The translations under genes and the position numbers were made by a program. Below are positions 27,880 through 35,656 of a stretch of DNA of 35,656 bases, in pieces. The notes under the pieces are model-generated. The model was not told the DNA's origin, did not search any database, and was given only the letters and a program-made list of their open reading frames with translations. The stretch spans positions 1 through 35,656 of the forward strand of contig JAMONX010000088.1 of the NCBI GenBank assembly GCA_027066435.1, in the 5' to 3' direction. Source of the DNA: Campylobacterales bacterium (GTDB lineage: Bacteria; Campylobacterota; Campylobacteria; Campylobacterales; QNZT01). Each line of letters starts with the position of its first letter. Position 1 is the stretch's first letter.

Positions 27880-27979
27880 CACTTTTTTTATTAAAAACAG
27901 ATAATTTATTTAAACAAATATTCATTTTTTAGTAAATATGACGATAATAATCATAGAAAAGCCCTAAATTGGAGATATC

Positions 27980-29920
27980 ATGAGAGTTACAAATCAATTT
28001 TTGTTTGATAATTTTAAAAATGACCATAGTGATGCATTAAAAGAGTTAAATAAATTAAATACGCAAGTTGCAACTGGGCAAAAGATTCAAAACAGTTATG
28101 ATGATAGTGGCATATATTCTGAAGTTTTGAGATTTGATTCTCAAGAGAGCGAACTAAAGAGTATCAAAGAGAGAGTTACAACTGCAAAATCTTTTACAGA
28201 TGCAAGTGACGGAGCGTTAAATGATTTTACACAAACTTTGAGAGATTTTAAAACAAAACTAATTCAAGCAAGTAATGCAACTTTGAATAGTGATAATTTA
28301 AAATCAATAGCAACTGAGTTAAAAGAGCAAAAAAAACATATGATATCTTTATCCAATTCTCAACTTGGTGGACAGTATCTCTTTTCTGGCTCTTCTGTAA
28401 ATACAAAACCAATTGATGTTAATGGTAAATATAATGGAAATTCTGATTCATTAATGACTCTTGTAGGCAAAGGAGTAGAGACTCAAAAGAATATTGATGG
28501 TAAATCTCTTTTTTTAGGTGATGAAAAAAGTGTTAAAAAAACTATTCAAACAAATGTAAGATTAACAAATCAAATATCTGATAATTCATTTGAGCCATTA
28601 ACTGCTCAAAATTCAATTAGAGACATGGTAGGAGATAGTGATGATGATAGTACAAATGATAAATCAGTTCACTTTTTTATATCAGGAACTAAAAGAGATG
28701 GAGAAGCTTTTAAAGATGTAGTAGAAATCCAAGCAGGGGCAAAAATAGAAGATTTGCTAAATAAAATCAAAGATAACTTCGGTACAGATGTAAATGTAGA
28801 GCTAAATGAAAATGGAAATATCTCTATAGAAGATAAAAAAAGCGGTTATAGTCAAATTGATTTTAAGATGGTAGGTGTCCAAGGGATTACAGATCCAACA
28901 GAGACAGATTTAAGTAGTGTAACTGGAGATAAAATTATCTCTTTTTCTAAAAGTAATTTTGAGAGAGTGGATGCAACAATTGATGAATCATTTCAAATGG
29001 ATAATTTCTATTTTGAGAAAAATGGAGGGTTACTCAAAGGAAATGTACCATTAATTGCCAATGGTGAGTTTGCAAATGACACTACAAAACTAAGTGAAAT
29101 AATGAGTGTCGAAGGCTCAATGCCTGATAAAACATTTGAAATGAAAGTCACAGATATAGATGGAACTGATAAAAATATCACACTATCTTTAGCGGATCCA
29201 TCAACTTTTTTAGTTGACGGAACAAGCTATAATATCTTCAATGCAGATGAAAGTGTAACAAATAAAGAAGATTTTACAATGGGACAACTAAACAATATCA
29301 TATCAATGACACTTTCAAATAAGTTACCAACTTCAGGAACCCCTGCAGGTTTTAATAGTGCTATAAAAGATGCAAACGCAATTGTGGATGTAGGAATAAA
29401 TCAAAATGGGAATTTAGAGATAAATGACAATTCAGACAATCTTAGCAATATTCAATTTGCACTATATGATTTAGATGCAAATGACTTTTCAAATACTTCA
29501 ACTCCAACACTCTCATTTATGTCAAACAATGCAGTTACAACATCAAAAGCAGATTTAAGCTTTTTTGATGAGTTAGACGCGATAATTGCATCTGTAGAGA
29601 ATGGGGTTATTACTTTAGATTCAGATTCAGATAATCCTAGAAGTATTGGAATCCAAAACTCAATCTCAAAGTTAGATGTGATGAATAATCACTTTAATAA
29701 TGCACAAGCTCAAATTGGTATCAGATCAAAGTCACTTGATATATCTTTGCAAAAAACATCAGCATTAGAAGTCAATGTTGCTAACTTAAAAGCACAAACA
29801 ACAGAAGTTGATATGGCAGAGACAATTTTAAAGTTAAATCAAGTTACTTTAAGCTATCAAGCGATGCTTCAAACTATCTCAAAAGTAAATTCTCTAAGTT
29901 TGGTAAATTATATGAAGTAA
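27980..29920 (+). CDS. flgL: Flagellar hook-filament junction protein FlgL
   Basis: FlgL joins the hook to the filament and is exported by the flagellar apparatus. In this 646-residue protein the N-terminal flagellin-like coiled coil has QVATGQKIQNSYDDSGIYSE and SLSNSQLGGQYLFSGSS, the standard FlgL marks. The C-terminal helix ends LNQVTLSYQAMLQTISKV. The central 400 residues are a surface-exposed variable insert, making it about twice E. coli length, as in Campylobacter. It has no cleavable signal. TTGGAG precedes the ATG. A GACGATAA sequence (27940-27947) resembles a flagellar sigma28 -10, but a proper -35 is missing. Confidence 0.92.
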   Translation: MRVTNQFLFDNFKNDHSDALKELNKLNTQVATGQKIQNSYDDSGIYSEVLRFDSQESELKSIKERVTTAKSFTDASDGALNDFTQTLRDFKTKLIQASNATLNSDNLKSIATELKEQKKHMISLSNSQLGGQYLFSGSSVNTKPIDVNGKYNGNSDSLMTLVGKGVETQKNIDGKSLFLGDEKSVKKTIQTNVRLTNQISDNSFEPLTAQNSIRDMVGDSDDDSTNDKSVHFFISGTKRDGEAFKDVVEIQAGAKIEDLLNKIKDNFGTDVNVELNENGNISIEDKKSGYSQIDFKMVGVQGITDPTETDLSSVTGDKIISFSKSNFERVDATIDESFQMDNFYFEKNGGLLKGNVPLIANGEFANDTTKLSEIMSVEGSMPDKTFEMKVTDIDGTDKNITLSLADPSTFLVDGTSYNIFNADESVTNKEDFTMGQLNNIISMTLSNKLPTSGTPAGFNSAIKDANAIVDVGINQNGNLEINDNSDNLSNIQFALYDLDANDFSNTSTPTLSFMSNNAVTTSKADLSFFDELDAIIASVENGVITLDSDSDNPRSIGIQNSISKLDVMNNHFNNAQAQIGIRSKSLDISLQKTSALEVNVANLKAQTTEVDMAETILKLNQVTLSYQAMLQTISKVNSLSLVNYMK

Positions 29921-29937
29921 AAAAATATTTTTTTTAG

Positions 29938-29943
29938 TATAAT
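29938..29943 (+). promoter_or_regulatory. -10 box of ftsK
   Basis: TATAAT in TTTTAGTATAAT, 29 bases before the TTG start, after the flgL stop. GAGGA lies 11 bases before the start. Confidence 0.45.
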
Positions 29944-29972
29944 AAATTTAAAATATTTGAGGAAAAACTATT

Positions 29973-32279
29973 TTGAGATTATTTCAATACTTGCTAGCTT
30001 TCTCTTTGTTGGTTTATTTAGGTATCTCTACCATATCTCCAGATGCACCAATTGCAGGAGCTATTGGTGCGGTTATAGGCACTTATAACAAAGTTTATTT
30101 TGGCTATTTTTCATTTTTTTATCCATTTGCGTTGATGTTTCTTACAATCTATCTTTATAGAAATGACCATTTAGTACAACTTGACCATATAAAATTAATT
30201 TTACCCACTCTCTTGTTACTTGTAGCAATACTTGTTTTTCAAGCTCTAGTTGTTGATGGATACTATTATGGTGCTTTGGGTGGTTTTATAGTTAATTTTT
30301 TTAAAGATTATATTGGTGAAGCTGGAATTTGGATTTTTATACTCTCTACTTTTATTTTAGGGGTTATTTTAATGCAGGAAGTTTTAAGCTTAAGTTTTCC
30401 AATGAGTTTTAATTTTTCTAACTATATCGAAGGTATTAAGAGTAAAACTAGTCAAATATTTTATAAAGACAATAGCAAAGAACTTCTCGTAGTAAGTAAT
30501 GAAAACATTCAAGAAGAGAAACCCAAACCATCACCTATAAAGCGTAAAAATCTTAATACTTATGAAGAGGTAGACAACAATACAAATATAGATGATGTAG
30601 AGTTGGTTCTTCCAGGCTCTATAAATGAACTTTTTAAAAAACAACCTATAGAGAGTGAAAACAATGAATCAACTTATAATAAAATTGAAGCTATTAAAAA
30701 GGAAACAAATAGTTTTGTAGAGAAAAAAACAGTAGCTGTTATACCTAAAAAAGTAGTAACAGAAACTATAGAAAAACCTAAAAATATACCAATTGTTAAA
30801 GAGTTAGAAGAGAATGCAAAATTATTGAAAGAGATAAAACAAGGGAAAATGAAAAAACCTAAAAATTTCAAATTACCTTATCTTAACTTCCTAAAAACTC
30901 CTCCAAAACGAAAAACTCAAATAGATGACCATGAGATTGATAAAAAAGTACAAGGCCTGAAAGAAAAATTATTACAATTTAAAATAGAGGGAGATGTAGT
31001 TCGTACCTATACCGGTCCTGTCGTTACCACTTTTGAGTTTAAGCCTGCACCTCATATCAAAGTGTCAAAGATTTTGACTCTTCAAGATGATTTAGCAATG
31101 GCACTAAAAGCAACAACTATAAGAATACAAGCGCCAATCCCTGGAAAAGATGTAGTAGGAATTGAGATACCAAACAAAGAGTCACAAACTATCTATCTAA
31201 AAGAGATCTTGGAATCTGAACTCTTTCAAAAATCATCTTCTGAACTTACAATTGCACTTGGAAAAGATATCGTTGGAAATCCATTTGTGACAGATTTGAA
31301 AAAACTACCACATCTTTTGATAGCAGGAACGACAGGAAGCGGAAAGAGTGTTGGTGTAAACTCAATGCTCATATCACTTCTTTATAAAAACTCTCCAGAT
31401 CAACTAAAACTCTTGATGATTGATCCTAAGATGCTAGAGTTTTCTATTTACAATGATATACCACATCTTTTAACTCCTGTAATTACACAAGCAAAACAGG
31501 CAATTTTAGCACTCTCAAATATGGTTATAGAGATGGAACGCCGTTATAAAATGATGAGTAAAACAAAAACTAAAAATATAGAGAACTACAATGAAAAAGC
31601 CAAAAAAGAGGGCTTTGATGAATTTCCATATATCGTAATTATCATCGATGAGTTAGCAGATTTGATGATGACAAGTGGAAAAGATGTTGAATTTTATATA
31701 GCAAGACTTGCACAGATGGCAAGAGCTAGTGGTATTCATATCATCGTAGCGACTCAAAGACCTTCTGTTGATGTTGTTACAGGTTTGATTAAAGCAAACC
31801 TTCCTAGTCGTATTAGCTATAAAGTAGGGCAGAAAATTGATTCAAAAATTATCTTAGACACTATGGGTGCAGAATCTCTTTTAGGTAGAGGTGACATGCT
31901 CTTTACTCCTCCTGGAACTTCTACTCTTATAAGATTGCATGCTCCATTTGTAACAGAGAGTGAGATTGAGACAATTGTTGAGTTTTTAAAAGTTCAAAGA
32001 GAGGTAGTTTATGATCCATCATTTTTAAGTGAACCTTCAAGTGCTACTAAAAGTGAATCAGCTCTTAGTTTGACAGATAGTGGAAGTGATGGAGATTTTG
32101 ATGAACTTTATGAAGACGCAAAAGCAGTAATACTCACAGATAAAAAAACTTCTATTTCATATCTCCAAAGAAGACTACAAATAGGCTATAACCGTTCTGC
32201 TAGAATTATTGAGCAGTTAGAGATGATGGGTGTAATTTCTGCTCCAAATGTAAAAGGTCAAAGGGAGATTTTAGAGTAA
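29973..32279 (+). CDS. ftsK: DNA translocase FtsK
   Basis: FtsK pumps chromosome ends through the division septum and activates XerH/XerCD recombination at dif. In this 768-residue protein four membrane helices occupy about 1-140, followed by a short charged linker (150-320). The motor has Walker A AGTTGSGKS (451-459) and Walker B YIVIIIDE (553-560). The winged-helix gamma domain (about 705-768, ISYLQRRLQIGYNRSARIIE) reads polar DNA sequences. The linker is much shorter than in E. coli, which is usual for Campylobacterota. The start is TTG. Confidence 0.95.
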   Translation: MRLFQYLLAFSLLVYLGISTISPDAPIAGAIGAVIGTYNKVYFGYFSFFYPFALMFLTIYLYRNDHLVQLDHIKLILPTLLLLVAILVFQALVVDGYYYGALGGFIVNFFKDYIGEAGIWIFILSTFILGVILMQEVLSLSFPMSFNFSNYIEGIKSKTSQIFYKDNSKELLVVSNENIQEEKPKPSPIKRKNLNTYEEVDNNTNIDDVELVLPGSINELFKKQPIESENNESTYNKIEAIKKETNSFVEKKTVAVIPKKVVTETIEKPKNIPIVKELEENAKLLKEIKQGKMKKPKNFKLPYLNFLKTPPKRKTQIDDHEIDKKVQGLKEKLLQFKIEGDVVRTYTGPVVTTFEFKPAPHIKVSKILTLQDDLAMALKATTIRIQAPIPGKDVVGIEIPNKESQTIYLKEILESELFQKSSSELTIALGKDIVGNPFVTDLKKLPHLLIAGTTGSGKSVGVNSMLISLLYKNSPDQLKLLMIDPKMLEFSIYNDIPHLLTPVITQAKQAILALSNMVIEMERRYKMMSKTKTKNIENYNEKAKKEGFDEFPYIVIIIDELADLMMTSGKDVEFYIARLAQMARASGIHIIVATQRPSVDVVTGLIKANLPSRISYKVGQKIDSKIILDTMGAESLLGRGDMLFTPPGTSTLIRLHAPFVTESEIETIVEFLKVQREVVYDPSFLSEPSSATKSESALSLTDSGSDGDFDELYEDAKAVILTDKKTSISYLQRRLQIGYNRSARIIEQLEMMGVISAPNVKGQREILE

Positions 32280-32334
32280 ATTTATAAGTTATAATTATAA
32301 AGTATGTATTAGTCTCACTCCACGACACCTAAAC

Positions 32335-32526
32335 AATAAGGAGATCTTTATTGATGAATTGACTAATACGTTTTTTAGCCACTCTAGACCATACTTGAAA
32401 ATACTCTTTATGAATGAAAACTTTTATCTAGCAGCAGAAGTGGATGAGGAGTATATATTTTCACTTTTCAGAATCTCTAAAATCAAAGAAATGATGTATT
32501 ATTTGAAGAAGACCACTCTCGAATAA
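32335..32526 (+). pseudogene. Remnant of a WYL-domain transcriptional regulator
   Basis: The frame reads a core WYL pattern: PYLKILFMNENFYLAAEVD, then EYIFSLFRISKIKEMMYYLK before TAA. In intact proteins this segment follows an N-terminal winged helix and precedes a C-terminal WCX domain. Both are missing, and no start codon or helix-turn-helix lies upstream, where ftsK ends 55 bases away. WYL proteins often regulate defence genes by sensing nucleic acid. The fragment lies near, and in opposite orientation to, the DarT1-NADAR pair. The identification rests on pattern recognition only. Confidence 0.6.
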
Positions 32527-32614
32527 GAACCAAATAAGCCCCTTTTGTAGCAACAATGCTTCGCAGTATGACTATTAAGCTTTGATCTTATTGATCTAAA
32601 ATTACATAAATAAA

Positions 32615-33292
32615 TCATAACTCAAATACAGATTGTATAAACTGTTTTTTATACACCACACTTTTGAAGCTTTCTGGACTCTCCATAGCCTTATCTAAGG
32701 TATCAAGCTTTATAAGTGAAACTAAAATAGCACAACTTCTAGCTTGACAATTTATAGATTTTTTTGGATTAAACTCTATATCTGTAAATGCATCATATCC
32801 AATAAGTTCATCTTTGATATCCTCTATATGTGGATAAAGTGCTTTTATATATATCCAATCATAAAATGCACTTTTAGGTTCTAATGCCCATGTCTCTCCT
32901 TCAAATTTAAAATACTTTAAAGCTCCAGAATTTTTTATCCGAGAATCTCTTTTTGCACTTAACGAATCTTTTAGATATATATCATGATATGCTCCTCCAT
33001 TTTCAAAAACTTTACTACCTTGAAAGGCTGATTCAACACTTATAAACCCATATTTATCTGTCTCTATCATCAAGTTAAAAGCACTTAATTTATATCCTAA
33101 TTCTTTACTAGACTTACTGGATACTTCCAATATATTTTTAAAACCCAAGATATTTGCATTTTCATGTAGTGAGTTTATACTCTTTGCTTTTTGAGTTACT
33201 GAAAAACCATTATAAAACTTAAATTCAATGGATTGTTCTTTAAAAAGCTCTTTAGAGTTTTTTGTTGGTATAAAAATTGGTCTAGTTGCCAT
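32615..33292 (-). CDS. NADAR-family antitoxin of DarT1 (DarG1 type)
   Basis: This 225-residue protein starts MATRPIFIP and carries the marks of the DarT1-associated NADAR family (formerly DUF6977): QKAKSINSLH (35-43), LSAFNLMIE (69-77), VESAFQGSKVFENGG (86-100), AFYDWIYI (142-149) and FTDIEFNPKKSINCQARS (169-186). NADAR enzymes of this kind remove ADP-ribose from guanine in DNA, undoing the toxin's damage. Its ATG overlaps the toxin stop by one base (TAATG), so toxin and antitoxin are made together. All recognisable motifs are present, and the frame is intact. Confidence 0.85.
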   Translation of the reverse strand: MATRPIFIPTKNSKELFKEQSIEFKFYNGFSVTQKAKSINSLHENANILGFKNILEVSSKSSKELGYKLSAFNLMIETDKYGFISVESAFQGSKVFENGGAYHDIYLKDSLSAKRDSRIKNSGALKYFKFEGETWALEPKSAFYDWIYIKALYPHIEDIKDELIGYDAFTDIEFNPKKSINCQARSCAILVSLIKLDTLDKAMESPESFKSVVYKKQFIQSVFEL

Positions 33293-33810
33293 TATGCTAC
33301 CTCTAATATATTTTCAAGTTTTATTTTATTTGGTATCATGATTTCCCCTCTTTTAGCTGATAGTCTACGCTTTTTTATTTTTGAATCACTCCAATCAGTC
33401 TTTCCCCACAGCACTTCAATATCTGCTTTTTGTTCTAACTTCTTGATATCGTGACACGAAACACCAGTTTTATTTGCAACATCGGTGGCAAAATAGACAC
33501 CTGTATCAAATAAAACAGATACATCTATTGCAAGCCATATAGGATTGGGGATATCTCCATGTAACTTTTTTTTATAACACATAGGGTGTTCTTTGATAAA
33601 ACTAAGATGAATATATTTATCAAGTCCATAATATCTATCTAAATCATGACTTAATTTATCAGCTCCAAAACATGATACACTTATATCAAGTTTTTCTATT
33701 ATCTTAAGTGATAATAGTCCATGTTCTAAAATTGAAGGCACATTACTTATATCTGTAAAGTGCCAAATTTTATCTATGTTATAAAAGTCTAAAGTCTCTT
33801 GAAGTGTCAT
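33292..33810 (-). CDS. darT1: DarT1-like DNA ADP-ribosyltransferase toxin
   Basis: This 172-residue protein of the DarT/DUF4433 family uses NAD+ to ADP-ribosylate single-stranded DNA. DarT1 members modify guanine, while DarT2 modifies thymine. Visible family marks are WHFTDISNVPSILEHGLLS (16-34) with NAD-site His17, SHDLDRYYGLDKYIHLSF with Arg59 as candidate NAD-contact residue, EHPMCY (74-79), YFATDVANKTG, and KRGEIMIP (153-160) with candidate catalytic Glu156. AAGGA lies 8 bases before ATG. DarTG1 pairs have been described as phage-defence toxin-antitoxin systems, so that role is expected here. The pair is apparently complete, unlike its broken neighbours. Confidence 0.85.
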   Translation of the reverse strand: MTLQETLDFYNIDKIWHFTDISNVPSILEHGLLSLKIIEKLDISVSCFGADKLSHDLDRYYGLDKYIHLSFIKEHPMCYKKKLHGDIPNPIWLAIDVSVLFDTGVYFATDVANKTGVSCHDIKKLEQKADIEVLWGKTDWSDSKIKKRRLSAKRGEIMIPNKIKLENILEVA

Positions 33811-33973
33811 ACTGCATCCTTTTAAAAAGTTATGGAGGTATTATGACAGTCAACTTGGACATATATTGTCTAATATTAAATTTTAATTAAATTTAGGTAA
33901 TATTAATTATTAGTGGTTTTTCATATTTATAAAATAATTTTGATTTAGTGATAAATAGATAAAAAGGATTATG

Positions 33974-34590
33974 CTTGAGTATTAAACAAGGTATCTTTAA
34001 ATTAACAAATCCATTTTTCTTTTGGGCTCTTATTCTCTTTATTCTTTTTTTAATAATTCTGACTAATCAATATTTTATATCCACTCAAAAAATTATTAAT
34101 ACACAAAATTATTAATACACAAAATAATTCATCTCTAGTTGAACAGTCATATCAAGATACCTCAAACAAAGATGAACCTGTAATTGATATTGATGATTTA
34201 CATATAGTAGATTCAAAATCAAATTCTTCAATTCTTGAAACAAGTTATAAAAAATTAATACCAAATAATGCTACTACTTTATCATTTTATTTATATACAA
34301 TTATTTTATCAATTTTGTTTATATATAGAGAAAAACAACATAGAAATAAATTACTTTATTTAGAGAGACAAGAAGACATATTACAAATAGAACTTGCAAA
34401 GCAAAATAATATAGTTAATATTGAAAGAGAAATTGAAAAGGAGATTGAAAAATATCAATATATTTTAACTCCAGATTTACATGCCAAGACATTTAAAAAT
34501 CAGTTAGAAATCAATCCTGAAGTTATTATCTCAACTTTCGCACATACAAAAGCCAAGTTTAACCCCATAAATAGCCACTTTAAGGTATAA
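33974..34590 (+). pseudogene. Broken membrane/coiled-coil protein of unknown function
   Basis: A TTG at 33974 (AAGGA upstream) opens SIKQGIFKLTNPFFF. The frame must shift by one base in the T-rich run 34013-34023 to continue as a membrane helix (WALILFILFLIILTN). An exact 16-bp tandem duplication (34091-34106, 34107-34122) shifts it again. Without both lesions one protein of about 200 residues appears: helix, polar segment (about 30-95), second helix (SFYLYTIILSILFIYR), then a charged coiled coil (NIEREIEKEIEKYQYI). The C-terminus runs to within 36 bases of the transposase start, so an insertion may have cut it too. No family is recognised. Confidence 0.6.
34091..34122. repeat. Exact 16-bp tandem duplication
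   Basis: AATTATTAATACACAA occurs twice head-to-tail at 34091-34106 and 34107-34122. Sixteen is not a multiple of three, so it frameshifts the surrounding coding sequence. Removing one copy restores the frame through to 34590. It is probably a replication-slippage event. Confidence 0.9.
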
Positions 34591-34624
34591 TTCATTACCA
34601 CAAATCACTATACAAGGGCTATTT
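34569..34624 (+). promoter_or_regulatory. Inverted repeat that hides the transposase ribosome site
   Basis: AAATAGCC (34569-34576) pairs with GGCTATTT (34617-34624), whose 5' edge overlaps the AAGGG (34614-34618) used by the transposase start at 34626. A transcript entering from outside the element would fold and mask the ribosome site. This device is known from other insertion sequences such as IS10. It is inferred here from the pairing. Confidence 0.4.
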
Positions 34625-34625
34625 T

Positions 34626-35656
34626 ATGAGTTATAAGAATACTATCACAGAAACTATAAGTAGCAGATTAAATAATCCAATTTTAAAGGTGTTAAAAGAG
34701 ATAAAGATCATAACTCTCTTGAAAAAGAGTTCATTTGAGAAAAAGGATGGTGCAAGCAACTACACAATTTTTTTGCACTTCATATATATGATAATAATGA
34801 ATAAGAAGATAGCAATTTTTATGAAACAAAGTAAAGATTCTTTAAAAAAAGATGCTTACTATCGTATGCTAAAAAATGAAAAGTATAACTGGCAAAAACT
34901 TCTTTTACTCAGTTGTGCAAAACTCATAAAATTAGTTGCACCGCTCCAAAAAAGTACAGAGGAGAAACTTTTTATAATTGATGATACAAATGAGGATAAG
35001 AAAGGCAAACTAATAGAGGGTGTTTGTGATAAATTATGGAGTAATAAAGAGAAGAAAACTATCAGAGGCATCAATTTAGTTTCACTAAACTATAGCGATG
35101 GTCATAGTAACTTCATGTTAGATTTTGTACTGAAATTTAATAAAAACCTTAGAGTAAAAGTCCAAGACTTTAAAAATCAGTTTTATCATACTTCTAGCTC
35201 TCAAAAGAGAAGAGAGGAAGGTCTTGAGAGTAAGTTAGTGATAGCACTAAATATGTTGAGAAGAGCTATGAAAGCTGGTGTTAAAGCAGATTATCTACTT
35301 ATAGATAGTTGGTATTCCAAACCAAACTTCATAAAAGATGTAAAAAAATTAAAGCTACATGTAATCACAAGAATAGCTAACAATAATAAAATATGGCATT
35401 TTAAAAATAACTATAGAACTCTCAATAGAATCTATTCAATTCTTATCAAAACAACAAGGCAAAAAAGAGCTACTTATAATAAAATCAAATATACTTATTG
35501 CTCTACAGTTGTTAATCATCATATAGCTGGTAGAATCAAAATAGTTTTTATAAAAACTCACAATAAGCTCATCCCTATTTTATCAACAAACATCAAGTTA
35601 ACAGATGAAAAAATTATCAACATCTATAAGAAAAGATGGAATATAGAACAAGGTTA
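34626..35656 (+). CDS. IS4-family DDE transposase (3' end outside window)
   Basis: A continuous frame of 343 codons runs off the window edge. It has an N-terminal DNA-binding region, first acidic motif FIIDDTNEDKK (Asp119/120), second LLIDSWYSKPNF (Asp227) and the Y-x2-R-x3-E signature IYKKRWNIEQG (Glu341). The spacing fits IS4-type DDE_Tnp_1 transposases. The left end of the element is probably within 34540-34600 but cannot be fixed without the right inverted repeat. The frame is intact as far as seen, so the element may be active. AAGGG precedes the ATG. Confidence 0.85.
   Translation, partial: MSYKNTITETISSRLNNPILKVLKEIKIITLLKKSSFEKKDGASNYTIFLHFIYMIIMNKKIAIFMKQSKDSLKKDAYYRMLKNEKYNWQKLLLLSCAKLIKLVAPLQKSTEEKLFIIDDTNEDKKGKLIEGVCDKLWSNKEKKTIRGINLVSLNYSDGHSNFMLDFVLKFNKNLRVKVQDFKNQFYHTSSSQKRREEGLESKLVIALNMLRRAMKAGVKADYLLIDSWYSKPNFIKDVKKLKLHVITRIANNNKIWHFKNNYRTLNRIYSILIKTTRQKRATYNKIKYTYCSTVVNHHIAGRIKIVFIKTHNKLIPILSTNIKLTDEKIINIYKKRWNIEQG

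Noticed and set aside
34091-34122. CRISPR-like repeat
   Set aside because: There are only two adjacent copies without spacers, explained by tandem duplication.
34315-34590. A separate 91-residue gene starting at TTG 34315
   Set aside because: The frame is open well upstream and begins in the middle of a membrane helix. It is the tail of the broken larger gene.

Overview
This is an AT-rich (roughly one-third GC by eye) stretch of a Campylobacterota chromosome, most like a free-living Sulfurimonas/Arcobacter-type organism. The reasons are the gene order trpS-serS-TPR protein, a cheY-prmA-ftsH cluster, a long FlgL, HQWRQP-type sensor kinases, many TTG starts, and a recurring promoter motif TTTTGATAYAAT. 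The middle 31 kb is intact housekeeping sequence. The two ends are accessory and visibly decayed.

Left end (1-908): a gene-free stretch holds an orphan promoter and a possible terminator, so a small RNA is possible. It is followed by a BrnT/BrnA-type toxin-antitoxin pair. The toxin reading frame is broken, or perhaps recoded, at a GGGAAAA run. A 10-bp palindrome overlaps the promoter.

Core (944-32279): a truncated-haemoglobin gene stands divergent from a HlyD-like gene and a molybdopterin oxidoreductase. A long leftward gene string then runs trpS, serS, TPR protein, OmpA-like, helical-hairpin membrane protein, PolB-like exonuclease, hisH, hisA, cheY, prmA, ftsH, with an internal promoter before the OmpA gene. 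Next come a secreted subtilase (+), prs-lepA (-), an M90/MtfA-like peptidase and rpmA (-), proA and an orphan ABC ATPase (+), murA (-), a PAS histidine kinase with its response regulator (+), tRNA-Leu(CAA) and HU (-), then flgL and ftsK (+).

Right end (32280-35656): this looks like a small decaying defence island. It holds a remnant of a WYL-domain regulator, an apparently intact DarT1 DNA ADP-ribosyltransferase with its NADAR antitoxin (DarTG1 type), a membrane/coiled-coil gene broken by a homopolymer shift and an exact 16-bp tandem duplication, and the start of an IS4-family transposase that runs off the window. No rRNA or CRISPR array was seen. The most notable system is the compact DarT1-NADAR module. 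It belongs to a known class, but its setting is worth checking.
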